DNA of 6,605 nucleotides. It comes from Bacteroidota bacterium. GTDB taxonomy: Bacteria; Bacteroidota; Bacteroidia; M30B66. Below the pieces are notes generated by a model. That model was given only the letters and a program-made list of their open reading frames with translations. It made no database searches and had not been told where the DNA came from. The number at the start of each line of letters is the position of its first letter. Position 1 is the stretch's first letter. The position numbers were made by a program, and so were the translations under genes. The stretch is from positions 1 through 6,605 of the forward strand of contig JAGQVC010000100.1 in assembly GCA_020438185.1 (NCBI GenBank). The letters are read 5' to 3'. Positions 1 to 6,605 of this stretch are shown here, piece by piece.

Positions 1-151
1 GACTCAAATGACATTTGAAGACTCTAAGGTTGAAATTGCCAGACACGGCTATAGCAGAGTAGTTGATCCTCAGAATTATTTTACTGTAAACAGTGCCTTT
101 ACCTTCAGCTCCAGTGTTGACGAACTAAACAGATACCTATACGGCCGTTAA
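1..151 (+). CDS. C-terminal end of an unidentified protein (5' truncated)
   Basis: An open frame enters from the left edge (first full codon at base 2) and stops with TAA at 149-151, giving 49 visible residues that end in ELNRYLYGR. It is read as a real gene end because the frame is open to the edge and a strong rho-independent terminator begins 19 bases after the stop. The visible part alternates polar and aromatic residues (for example NYFTVNSAFTFSSSVDEL), which would suit beta structure, but there is no motif I recognise and too little sequence to assign a family or function. The following propeller gene is on the same strand but separated by the terminator, so they are probably separate transcription units. 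Confidence 0.7.
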   Translation, partial: TQMTFEDSKVEIARHGYSRVVDPQNYFTVNSAFTFSSSVDELNRYLYGR

Positions 152-169
152 GGCTGCCTCTATAACCCC

Positions 170-196
170 AAAAGCCATCCCCGGATGGCTTTTTTT
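170..196 (+). terminator. Rho-independent terminator after the left-edge gene
   Basis: The arms AAAAGCCATC (170-179) and GATGGCTTTT (184-193) are perfect reverse complements around a four-base loop (CCCG), and a run of seven T residues covers 190-196. It lies 19 bases after the TAA at 149-151. The hairpin, tight loop and T-run together form a textbook intrinsic terminator for plus-strand transcription. It implies that the propeller gene starting at 264 has its own promoter within roughly 197-263. Confidence 0.9.
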
Positions 197-263
197 ATGC
201 GCCAATGCCAAGTTATCTGGTATTGGAATGCTTAGTTCAGCTTATTCAGAATATCTTTACAGT

Positions 264-3200
264 ATGAATATCAAATGCTGCCTTCTAACCATTGCCATGC
301 TGGGATTGAAGTTTTATTTGAACGCCCAGTATTTTGAACCTAAATTGAATGAACAGGATCCTAATCTTCCTGAATGGGTGAAATTAATGTATAGTGAAGA
401 TCCGAACGTGTATGAAGTTGATAGAGCTTTTGCCGATTTCTACAAATCAAAGGGAAAACCTTTCAAGCATGATATTTACTCAAGATATTACAAGCGCTGG
501 AGAAGGTTCGTAACGCCTTATATTGAGGATAACGGACACATTCATTATCCAAGCACAGAAGAAAGACTGGCTGCATCAAGCCAGCAAAACCACGCTATGT
601 CAAGGTCTGCGGGCGACTGGGAGTTTCTGGGACCAAGGATACATTACAATGCAAAGTACAACACAGGCTCTCAGTACGTGCCAATTTCAAGACAGGCAAA
701 TGTATATTGCGTTGACCGCTGCGACTCTGATCCGGATGTTATGTATTGTGGAACCGAAAGTGGAGGGGTTTATAAAACTACAGATAAAGCTCAGAACTGG
801 TTTTATGTTACAAGAGGTCTGTCTGTTGAAGGAATTAATGCTATAGGAGTTGATCCTTCTAATCCTGATGTATGTTTGTTTGGAGCTGCAAATGAAATCT
901 GGCGAACTACGAATGGTGGAGAAACATGGCAGATAGCCGGAGATCAGTCCTTTCAGAATTTGAACATTAAAATCTGGCAATTTCATTTTAACCCTCAGAA
1001 TCCGGCAATAATTTTTGCAGCTACAGATCTGGGTTTGTATCGAAGTATTGATAATGGAATTAACTGGACACAAATATTTAGTGGAGAATGTATGTCTGTT
1101 GAGCTTAAGCCAAACGATCCCACAACAGTTTATGCACTTCGATACAACTCTGTTACACAGATTGCTGACTTTTATAAATCTACCGATAATGGTTTAACCT
1201 TTAGCATCCGGCCTAATGGCTGGTTTACTGTTCCGGCTGAGGATGCTGGAAAAATCACCAACCGGGGTGGACGCATTGCAATAACCGAAGCGAATCCGAA
1301 CCGGGTGTATGTTTTATTGGTTGGAACAAGTCAAAGTGATGCCGTTCTTCAGCTCAGAGGAACTATTGGTGTTTATAACAGTGCAGACAGTGGCGAAAAC
1401 TGGACCTTTCCTCATCAGCTTATTGGAATGCCTTATGATCAGGATACGCATCCAAATCTGATGGATTTTGACGGTGAATCGAGCACTTACAACCAGATTT
1501 ATTACAATACTGCTTTCGCTGCAAGCCATTTAAACGAGAATCGGCTTTTAATCGGAGGGCTAAATTTATGGCGAAGTGAAGATGGCGGAGCTACATATTC
1601 ATCTGTGGGAGGTTATATTGGAGGTTTGCCCTTAATGCATGTTGATCTGCAGGAATTCAGAAACTACAAGACCTCGGCAACCACCGAAGAATTTTGGTTT
1701 TCAAGCGATGGAGGTCTGAACCTGAGTGAAGACTGGTGTCAGACTCATGTTGCTTTAATTGATGGAATAGGTGCTGTTAACTTCTGGGGAATCGATCAGG
1801 GATGGAATGATGATATTCTGGCCGGAGGCCGATACCACAATGGCAATGGTGCTTATTTCGACACTTATGGCCCCGGCAGCTTTCTGGCTTTGGGAGGAGG
1901 TGAAAATGCTACAGGATACGTAAACTACAGTCCGGAACGAAAAGCTTATTTCTCAGATATTGGAGGACGAATTATTCCTGTTCAGCAGGATGATATTGTG
2001 TCAACCTTTTCCACAAGTCAATATCCCAACGAAAGCTACTACGATAACAACAGCTCCCGTATTATGTTCGACTGGGAATACTGGAATATCGCTTATATGG
2101 GTAAAGATAATAAGCTTAATATCAGCACCTCCGGTGGAAGTTCCTTTACCCAGCTATACGATTTTGGCTCATCTATCAGCAGGGTTCTTTGGATTGAGCA
2201 AAGCCATGCGAACCCGGCAGTTTTTTATGTTCAGGCTCTTGATACTGGCAATAATTCCCGTTTGTATAAATCCACCGACGGTGGAAACAGTTTTATACAG
2301 TTAACTTTACCTCAAACAAAGCGTGAGTTGTACTTCAGCACTTCGTACACGAATGAAGATGAACTGTGGATTGCCTATACAGGCGGTTCGAATGGAAATA
2401 AAGTATACAGAAGCAGCAATGGGGGACAAAGTTGGGTGAATATAACAACAGGAATGCTCGATGGCTATTCTGTGAAGGCAATTGCACATCAGGCAGGCAC
2501 AAATTCAGGTGTTTATGTTGCTATGAGAAGAGGTCCGGTTTTATACAGAAATGCCTCGATGAGCGACTGGGTAACAGTGGGTGAGAATGTACCTGCAGCT
2601 TCCTATCCTCTGCGACTGATGCCATTTTACCCGAAGAATAAGCTTCGCCTTGGGATGTGGAACATTGGTGTTTGGCAGCATGACCTTGAAGAGCCTTCTG
2701 CTCTGATTGCTGATTTTTCATCCAACTTTAGCGTGTTTTCTTGTCCAGGAGATACGATTTGGTTTGTAAACCATTCGGTGTGTGATTCATCTGCTACGCT
2801 GCAATGGTTTTTTGAATCAGGAAACCCGGCCACATCGAATGAAAGGGCTCCTAAAGTCTCATTTACAAGTTCAGGAGTATTTGAAGTTACTCTCATTGTT
2901 ACCCAAAATGGCATCTCCGATACGATTAGTAAAACAGCTTTTATTTCCAGTTTGCCAGAGGTTCCATTTCCTCTTTCAGAGGATTTTGAATCTCAGCTGA
3001 TACCCGAAGGCTGGAAACATTTCGATGCTGGCAACGACGGAGATATCTGGGAAGTAAATTCAGATCAAAGTGCATTTGGAACCGGTTCGGGTTGTGTTTA
3101 TTTCGATAATTACAATATCAATGTGGAAGGACTTCGAGACAGGATTCAAACCCGGCCTATTGAAGGACTTTCTTCCAATCAGCAATTCAGAGTTATGTTT

Positions 3201-3755
3201 GATGTAGCATATGCGCGATATGCTTCAAATTATTCTGATTCGCTGGCTGTATATGTTTCTGATGATTGTGGTGAAACACTGGAGCAACTTTATTACAAAG
3301 GTGGAGTAGAATTGAGCACTGCGCCTGATTATACAGCAGGCATTTTTGTGCCCGATAACGCCGAATGGCGGACCGACACCATACTGGTGGAAAGTTTACC
3401 GCCCAATTCTTCTTTTGTTATTTCTTTCGAAAACAGAGGGCACTGGGGTCAGGCTATCTATCTGGACAACATTAGGATGGAACAAACCGGTATTATTACC
3501 TCATTGAAGACAACTCAAACGGCTCTTGACGTTTACCCGATTCCCGCCGGAGATCTTATTCAGGTTAGCTCGAAAGGCTTTAAAACAGAATTAAAGAATT
3601 TTGAAGTTTTTGATTCTTCCGGTAGGATTTGCATTTCAGGCCGAGTTAACTCGGACCAGTTTGAAATTGATACTTCAAAATTAAGTAGCGGAGTTTATTT
3701 ATTATTGGTAAGCAACGGTGAACAGGTCAGCAGAATGAAATTTTCCAGGAAATAG
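264..3755 (+). CDS. Secreted Asp-box (BNR) beta-propeller protein with PKD, jelly-roll-like and T9SS type A sorting domains
   Basis: This 1163-residue protein is predicted to be exported by Sec and then passed through the outer membrane by T9SS. An ATG at 228 is in frame, but the ATG at 264 is preferred because it starts directly with a signal peptide (MNIKCCLLTIAML, cleavage likely after A21 in LNA-Q). Residues about 24-95 are a charged, aromatic segment (PEWVKLMYSEDPNVYEVDRA, YSRYYKRWRR) of unknown role. Propeller Asp-boxes lie at 172-179 (TTDKAQNW, missing the Gly), 215-222 (TTNGGETW), 261-268 (SIDNGINW), 306-313 (STDNGLTF), 373-380 (SADSGENW), 438-445 (SEDGGATY), 480-487 (SSDGGLNL), 670-677 (STDGGNSF) and 717-724 (SSNGGQSW). 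A PKD-like domain covers about 814-895, with C827 and C840 as a possible disulfide. A jelly-roll or cleaved-adhesin-like domain (EDFES...GW...YLDNI) covers about 901-1074. The T9SS tail (LDVYPIPAGD...SSGVYLLLV...KFSRK) covers about 1087-1163. Sortilin/Vps10-like and GH74-like double propellers share this Asp-box pattern, so no enzymatic activity or ligand is assigned. Confidence 0.93.
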   Translation: MNIKCCLLTIAMLGLKFYLNAQYFEPKLNEQDPNLPEWVKLMYSEDPNVYEVDRAFADFYKSKGKPFKHDIYSRYYKRWRRFVTPYIEDNGHIHYPSTEERLAASSQQNHAMSRSAGDWEFLGPRIHYNAKYNTGSQYVPISRQANVYCVDRCDSDPDVMYCGTESGGVYKTTDKAQNWFYVTRGLSVEGINAIGVDPSNPDVCLFGAANEIWRTTNGGETWQIAGDQSFQNLNIKIWQFHFNPQNPAIIFAATDLGLYRSIDNGINWTQIFSGECMSVELKPNDPTTVYALRYNSVTQIADFYKSTDNGLTFSIRPNGWFTVPAEDAGKITNRGGRIAITEANPNRVYVLLVGTSQSDAVLQLRGTIGVYNSADSGENWTFPHQLIGMPYDQDTHPNLMDFDGESSTYNQIYYNTAFAASHLNENRLLIGGLNLWRSEDGGATYSSVGGYIGGLPLMHVDLQEFRNYKTSATTEEFWFSSDGGLNLSEDWCQTHVALIDGIGAVNFWGIDQGWNDDILAGGRYHNGNGAYFDTYGPGSFLALGGGENATGYVNYSPERKAYFSDIGGRIIPVQQDDIVSTFSTSQYPNESYYDNNSSRIMFDWEYWNIAYMGKDNKLNISTSGGSSFTQLYDFGSSISRVLWIEQSHANPAVFYVQALDTGNNSRLYKSTDGGNSFIQLTLPQTKRELYFSTSYTNEDELWIAYTGGSNGNKVYRSSNGGQSWVNITTGMLDGYSVKAIAHQAGTNSGVYVAMRRGPVLYRNASMSDWVTVGENVPAASYPLRLMPFYPKNKLRLGMWNIGVWQHDLEEPSALIADFSSNFSVFSCPGDTIWFVNHSVCDSSATLQWFFESGNPATSNERAPKVSFTSSGVFEVTLIVTQNGISDTISKTAFISSLPEVPFPLSEDFESQLIPEGWKHFDAGNDGDIWEVNSDQSAFGTGSGCVYFDNYNINVEGLRDRIQTRPIEGLSSNQQFRVMFDVAYARYASNYSDSLAVYVSDDCGETLEQLYYKGGVELSTAPDYTAGIFVPDNAEWRTDTILVESLPPNSSFVISFENRGHWGQAIYLDNIRMEQTGIITSLKTTQTALDVYPIPAGDLIQVSSKGFKTELKNFEVFDSSGRICISGRVNSDQFEIDTSKLSSGVYLLLVSNGEQVSRMKFSRK

Positions 3756-3777
3756 TCCGGCGGTTTTACCCGCCGGA
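3756..3777. terminator. GC-rich hairpin between convergent genes, possible bidirectional terminator
   Basis: The arms TCCGGCGG (3756-3763) and CCGCCGGA (3770-3777) pair perfectly around a six-base loop. The hairpin starts at the base immediately after the TAG of the propeller gene and ends six bases before the stop of the minus-strand lipoprotein gene, filling most of the 28-base gap. On the plus strand it is followed by a broken T-rich stretch (TAATTTTATT). On the minus strand the following sequence (CTATTTCC) is poorer in T. It is therefore a reasonable plus-strand terminator and a weaker candidate for the opposite direction. Confidence 0.6.
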
Positions 3778-3783
3778 ATAATT

Positions 3784-4536
3784 TTATTCTACATGAGTCA
3801 CTGTGCCTGAACCCGAAACTGAAACATTTGTTTGAGCATTTCCCTTGTAACGTATATCACCGCTTCCACTAATGGATGCATCCAGATGCTGGTTCACCAG
3901 AACATCGGCGTCACCTGAACCGCTAATACTTATTTCTGAAATTTCACTTTGAAGAGCAAAAGCATTCACGCTTCCGGAACCTGAAATATGGAAATCTTCA
4001 TTTTCGCAGATTCCTGAAAGACTTATGTTTCCTGATCCTGAAATGTCACCTTTGATTGAACCTGCGGCCTGCACTGCTGCAGTAATATTACCGGATCCGG
4101 AAATACTAAGGGTCATGTGAGAAGTACTCAACAATTGAGGTATTTCTGCATTTCCGCTGCCACTAATATTCAATCCACTTAGAGTTAAAACATGAATGTA
4201 AATCATTATTGGATCATGCTTGATACTACCACAGTTTTTGGAGTAACCAATCTGCAATTGACTCCCAATTGTTTGAATCTTCAGAATGTCATGAATGTTG
4301 GATTGAGCATCTATTTGAACAGTCTGAACGCTATCTTGTACAATGATTAGATTCGCATTCAGCGAATTACTAACAGACGTAAACTCAGGAACCTGATAGT
4401 ACTTAGAAATTACCGGTCCGCTTCCTTTTACTGCAAAACAATCCTTTTTGCAGGATTGAATTGTAGTTAGAAAGAATACTGCTGTCAAGAAAAGCCCAGC
4501 TGAGCAAAGAGAAAATTTGAATTGATATAATTTCAT
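3784..4536 (-). CDS. GIN-domain (DUF2807) lipoprotein with SGSG beta-helix ladder
   Basis: This encodes a 250-residue cell-envelope lipoprotein. Residues 1-28 form a lipoprotein signal (MKLYQFKF, hydrophobic stretch, then TTIQSC), with lipidation predicted at C29 followed by KKDC. The in-frame ATG at 4560 would add eight residues; the one at 4536 is chosen because it gives a compact signal peptide starting MK. From about residue 38 the protein follows the DUF2807 'head GIN' pattern: a KGSGP turn, VPEFTSVSNSLNANLIIVQD, then seven (I/V)SGSG motifs starting at residues 124, 145, 165, 184, 204, 222 and 240. The 18-21 residue spacing is that expected for successive turns of a beta-helix. The family is common in Bacteroidota and is often labelled a putative auto-transporter adhesin, but its function is not established. 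The gene lies 55 bases downstream of the caspase-like gene on the same strand. Family assignment is confident; role and partner are unknown. Confidence 0.9.
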   Translation of the reverse strand: MKLYQFKFSLCSAGLFLTAVFFLTTIQSCKKDCFAVKGSGPVISKYYQVPEFTSVSNSLNANLIIVQDSVQTVQIDAQSNIHDILKIQTIGSQLQIGYSKNCGSIKHDPIMIYIHVLTLSGLNISGSGNAEIPQLLSTSHMTLSISGSGNITAAVQAAGSIKGDISGSGNISLSGICENEDFHISGSGSVNAFALQSEISEISISGSGDADVLVNQHLDASISGSGDIRYKGNAQTNVSVSGSGTVTHVE

Positions 4537-4539
4537 GGC

Positions 4540-4558
4540 GTATGTTTTTAAAGCATAC
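4540..4558 (-). repeat. Short inverted repeat just upstream of the lipoprotein start
   Basis: GTATG (4540-4544) and CATAC (4554-4558) are an inverted repeat with a nine-base AT-rich spacer. It sits immediately 5' of the preferred ATG at 4536 and overlaps the alternative ATG (4558-4560) on the minus strand. In RNA it could form a small weak hairpin near the ribosome-binding region, or be a short operator-like site. Five base pairs is short and could be chance in AT-rich DNA. Confidence 0.25.
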
Positions 4559-4565
4559 ACCTAAG

Positions 4566-4605
4566 AAAAAGGATACCCCTATTTTGAAAAATTAAAATCC
4601 TTTTT
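4566..4605 (-). terminator. AT-rich hairpin between the caspase-like and lipoprotein genes, weak terminator or attenuator candidate
   Basis: Read on the minus strand, AAAAAGGAT (4605 to 4597) is a perfect complement of ATCCTTTTT (4574 to 4566), separated by 22 bases. The 3' arm ends in a run of five T. The loop contains a second small inverted repeat (ATTTT/AAAAT, within 4581-4592), so a stacked structure is possible. The 5' arm lies inside the last codons of the caspase-like gene. The stem has only a few G-C pairs and a long loop, so it may reduce rather than stop read-through into the lipoprotein gene. Confidence 0.35.
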
Positions 4606-6605
4606 TAATAAAAAAGAATGTTCCGTTTTCATCGTCGAGGCCTTTGATTTTTCCAAACTTGGGAGTTTGTTTCTGATTCTGTTTTACTATTCCCATTACT
4701 TTCAGAGTTACAGCTTCAATAGAAATACAATCATTCGGATTGTTATTGAGTGTATTCGCAAAAGCCTGGGTGAAGAGACTATTATCACTTGACAATTCCT
4801 TGTTGGAAGACGTTAATACCTGAGCTGACTTAAACTTGGTAACTTCCCAGTCGTCGCAAAGTCTGGCAGAAAGTTCATCACGCATTGCCATGTAGAATGC
4901 CGGACCGGATTCACATGCATCTGAAATAACCAGCACGTGCTTTACCATAGTATACGCCTGCATAGCAGCACGTAAATTATTCACGCTGTAGTATGTGTAT
5001 TCATCGTAATTATCGCCATCAACTGGTATCCAGTAGCCGGTTTCGTTCAGGAACTTACCATGTCCTGCATACCATACAATGAGCGATTTGACGCGGTTCT
5101 TCTGAACCAGATCACGTAAATCAATTGCAAAAAATTTATCCAGTTCAGCTTTACTGGCGTCTTTTTTATGGATAACCTTGTCGACTTTGTAGTTGGCAAG
5201 CGCTTCTTTCATATCTGCCACATCCCGGGCGGGACCCTCCAGCCGCTGCAGATTGCGGTAATTCGAATTTTCAATAAATACCACCCATGTTAAGCCCATC
5301 GGATTATTTCCTGATGTGTCTTCCCTGAGCAATTTGTAAGTGGTTTTGGATTCATTACCCAGCATATCGGTAACGGCAACTTCCAGCGTGTCCTTTGTAC
5401 CAATATTAACCAATGCCTGAAAAGGCGGGTTTTTCATATCCAGCGGAAAGCTGGCTGAAGTACCGTCAATTATGATTGATTTAATCAGACTTTCATCGTT
5501 TACTTTCCCTTCAATCATTATACTGGGAATGTTTTCGATAAACAATTCATTTTCCAGTGTTTGATATGGTCTGGTGATATTTACAACCGGAGGATCCGTT
5601 TCAGTTTTGATAATCGGATAGGATAATTCCGTGCTATTGAGGTAAACATCAGTAACCTGAATGGACAATTGCTCTTTATCCTTAACGTCGATACTCATTT
5701 CAATACCGGGATTCATAGCTTCCTCTTCAATTTTCTGAGAAATTCCGTTTACGACCACAGACTTAATGGGACTGGCATCAGTTATTTGGAGTATCAGATC
5801 CAGATTTGTTTTATTACGTGGAATCTCAATCGTATTGTTTTTAAGTTCCGGTCTGGCAATCAGAACGGATGGCTTATTGCTCTCGCGATTGGCGTCGTAG
5901 CGCTTCTGGCGGGCTTCTGCATAAGCCTTATTTAAATCCTTATTATCAGGAGCGAGTGAAATCGCTTTCTTATAATCATTCACTGCTGAGGTATAATCGG
6001 TGGTTGCCATGTATGATTCGGCCCTCCCTTTAAAATAATTGTAGTTATCCGGATTGTAGCGGATTGCCTGATTATAATCGTTAATAGCTGAAGCAAACTG
6101 TCCAAGCTGAGCGTTTACGAGTCCGCGATTGTAATACGAAACTGCATTTTTTCCATCGTTGGCGATAGCTGCAGTAAAGTCGGTAATTGCATCCTGATAG
6201 TTTTTCAATGCCAAATTAACCTGTCCTCTAAGATTGAGTGTTGAAACATCAGCAGGATTCCATTTAAGCGCTTCATTAAGAGTTGCATGCGCTTCCTGAT
6301 TCTTAAACAGACGCATTTGAACAGACCCCAGGTTGAAATAATATGGATGCAGAACAGATCCGTTTTCCCGGCTATTTTTAGATTTTAAAGCTAAATCGAT
6401 AGCTGATTTTAATCTCGTTTCAGCTAATGTCAGATTGCCAAGACTATCGGCCGCCAGGCCTGCAAACTCATGCGAACGATGGTCTTCATCATCAATTCGA
6501 AGTGCATCGTCGGCAACCTTAACAATCTGTTCGAAATCACGTCTTTTTTGTAAAATTTCAGCTTTCAGATGATAATAGCTAAGGTTTTTCGGACTCAGCG
6601 CGAGC
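4592..6605 (-). CDS. TPR and tandem Ig-like domain protein with C-terminal caspase-like (peptidase C14) protease domain, 5' truncated
   Basis: The frame is open to the right edge, so the N-terminus is missing. 670 residues are visible, numbered here from the edge. An internal ATG at 6316 (residue 97) is not the real start, because it lies inside a TPR and coding sequence continues upstream. Residues about 8-85 are TPR-like helices. Four exact 34-residue TPRs follow at 86-119, 120-153, 154-187 and 188-221 (for example YYNRGLVNAQLGQFASAIND). Two related beta-sandwich modules occupy about 246-332 and 340-426. The protease domain begins near 437 (GLTWVVFIEN) and carries the catalytic pair H515 in WYAGHG and C564 in SDACESG, with GYWIPVDGD between them and VLTSSNKELSSDNSLF after. 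Both catalytic residues are present, so activity is likely. Bacterial C14 enzymes usually cleave after Arg or Lys, but the substrate here is unknown. TPRs probably bind a partner. The signal or anchor, if any, would be outside the window. The GIN lipoprotein follows 55 bases downstream. Confidence 0.92.
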   Translation of the reverse strand, partial: LALSPKNLSYYHLKAEILQKRRDFEQIVKVADDALRIDDEDHRSHEFAGLAADSLGNLTLAETRLKSAIDLALKSKNSRENGSVLHPYYFNLGSVQMRLFKNQEAHATLNEALKWNPADVSTLNLRGQVNLALKNYQDAITDFTAAIANDGKNAVSYYNRGLVNAQLGQFASAINDYNQAIRYNPDNYNYFKGRAESYMATTDYTSAVNDYKKAISLAPDNKDLNKAYAEARQKRYDANRESNKPSVLIARPELKNNTIEIPRNKTNLDLILQITDASPIKSVVVNGISQKIEEEAMNPGIEMSIDVKDKEQLSIQVTDVYLNSTELSYPIIKTETDPPVVNITRPYQTLENELFIENIPSIMIEGKVNDESLIKSIIIDGTSASFPLDMKNPPFQALVNIGTKDTLEVAVTDMLGNESKTTYKLLREDTSGNNPMGLTWVVFIENSNYRNLQRLEGPARDVADMKEALANYKVDKVIHKKDASKAELDKFFAIDLRDLVQKNRVKSLIVWYAGHGKFLNETGYWIPVDGDNYDEYTYYSVNNLRAAMQAYTMVKHVLVISDACESGPAFYMAMRDELSARLCDDWEVTKFKSAQVLTSSNKELSSDNSLFTQAFANTLNNNPNDCISIEAVTLKVMGIVKQNQKQTPKFGKIKGLDDENGTFFFIKKGF

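Noticed and set aside
197..263. Promoter of the Bacteroidota type (TAnnTTTG) before the propeller gene
   Set aside because: A promoter is expected after the terminator, but the nearest match (TATCTGGT at 214-221) has two mismatches and no convincing upstream element, so none is annotated.
687..1073. Minus-strand 128-codon open frame, and other frames inside the propeller gene
   Set aside because: They overlap Asp-box coding sequence with strong protein-level conservation patterns, are cysteine- and isoleucine-rich shadows, and lack plausible starts or domains.
3784..4190. CRISPR-like or recent tandem DNA repeat on the plus strand
   Set aside because: The regular signal is the protein motif SGSG. 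The DNA copies differ in serine and glycine codons and are too short and diverged for a DNA repeat array.
5669..5935. Plus-strand 88-codon open frame
   Set aside because: It lies wholly opposite the Ig-like region of the caspase-like gene, whose frame has clear domain content. It has no recognisable motif or regulatory signals.
4592..6316. Complete caspase-like gene starting at the ATG at 6316
   Set aside because: The same frame stays open for 96 more codons to the window edge and encodes TPR-like helices (for example RRDFEQIVKVADDALRIDDE), and M97 falls within a TPR unit.
3784..6605. Caspase-gasdermin type antiphage system
   Set aside because: The protease is caspase-like, but the neighbouring product is a GIN-domain beta-helix lipoprotein, not a gasdermin-like pore former, and no other defence gene is visible. 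The upstream neighbour is outside the window, so the idea is unsupported rather than excluded.

Overview
The window looks like chromosomal DNA of a Bacteroidota bacterium. The best evidence is a large secreted protein that ends in a type IX secretion (T9SS) C-terminal sorting domain, a system confined to this phylum. A GIN-domain (DUF2807) lipoprotein with an SCKKD-type lipidation site and the absence of obvious Shine-Dalgarno sequences before the starts agree with this. I cannot name a genus.

Layout. Positions 1-151 hold the last 49 codons of an unidentified plus-strand gene, closed by a clear rho-independent terminator at 170-196. A plus-strand gene at 264-3755 encodes an 1163-residue exported protein: signal peptide, conserved-looking N-terminal segment, large beta-propeller region with at least nine Asp-box (BNR) motifs, PKD domain, jelly-roll/cleaved-adhesin-like domain and T9SS tail. 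It converges on two minus-strand genes across a 28-base gap filled by a GC-rich hairpin that may end transcription from both sides. Reading from the right edge, the first minus-strand gene (4592-6605, 5' end outside the window) encodes a TPR array, two tandem copies of a beta-sandwich module and a C14 caspase-like protease with an intact His/Cys dyad. The second (3784-4536) encodes the GIN-domain lipoprotein with a ladder of seven (I/V)SGSG turns.

How they may work together. The caspase-like gene and the lipoprotein gene share a strand and are 55 bases apart, so co-transcription is plausible, although an AT-rich hairpin lies between them. The propeller protein is transcribed toward them and is probably an independent unit sent to the cell surface or medium. 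Nothing in the sequence shows a functional link between the T9SS cargo and the caspase pair. The most interesting object is the TPR-Ig-caspase fusion. Its partners and full N-terminus lie beyond the right edge, so its role (signalling, regulated proteolysis, defence) cannot be decided here.
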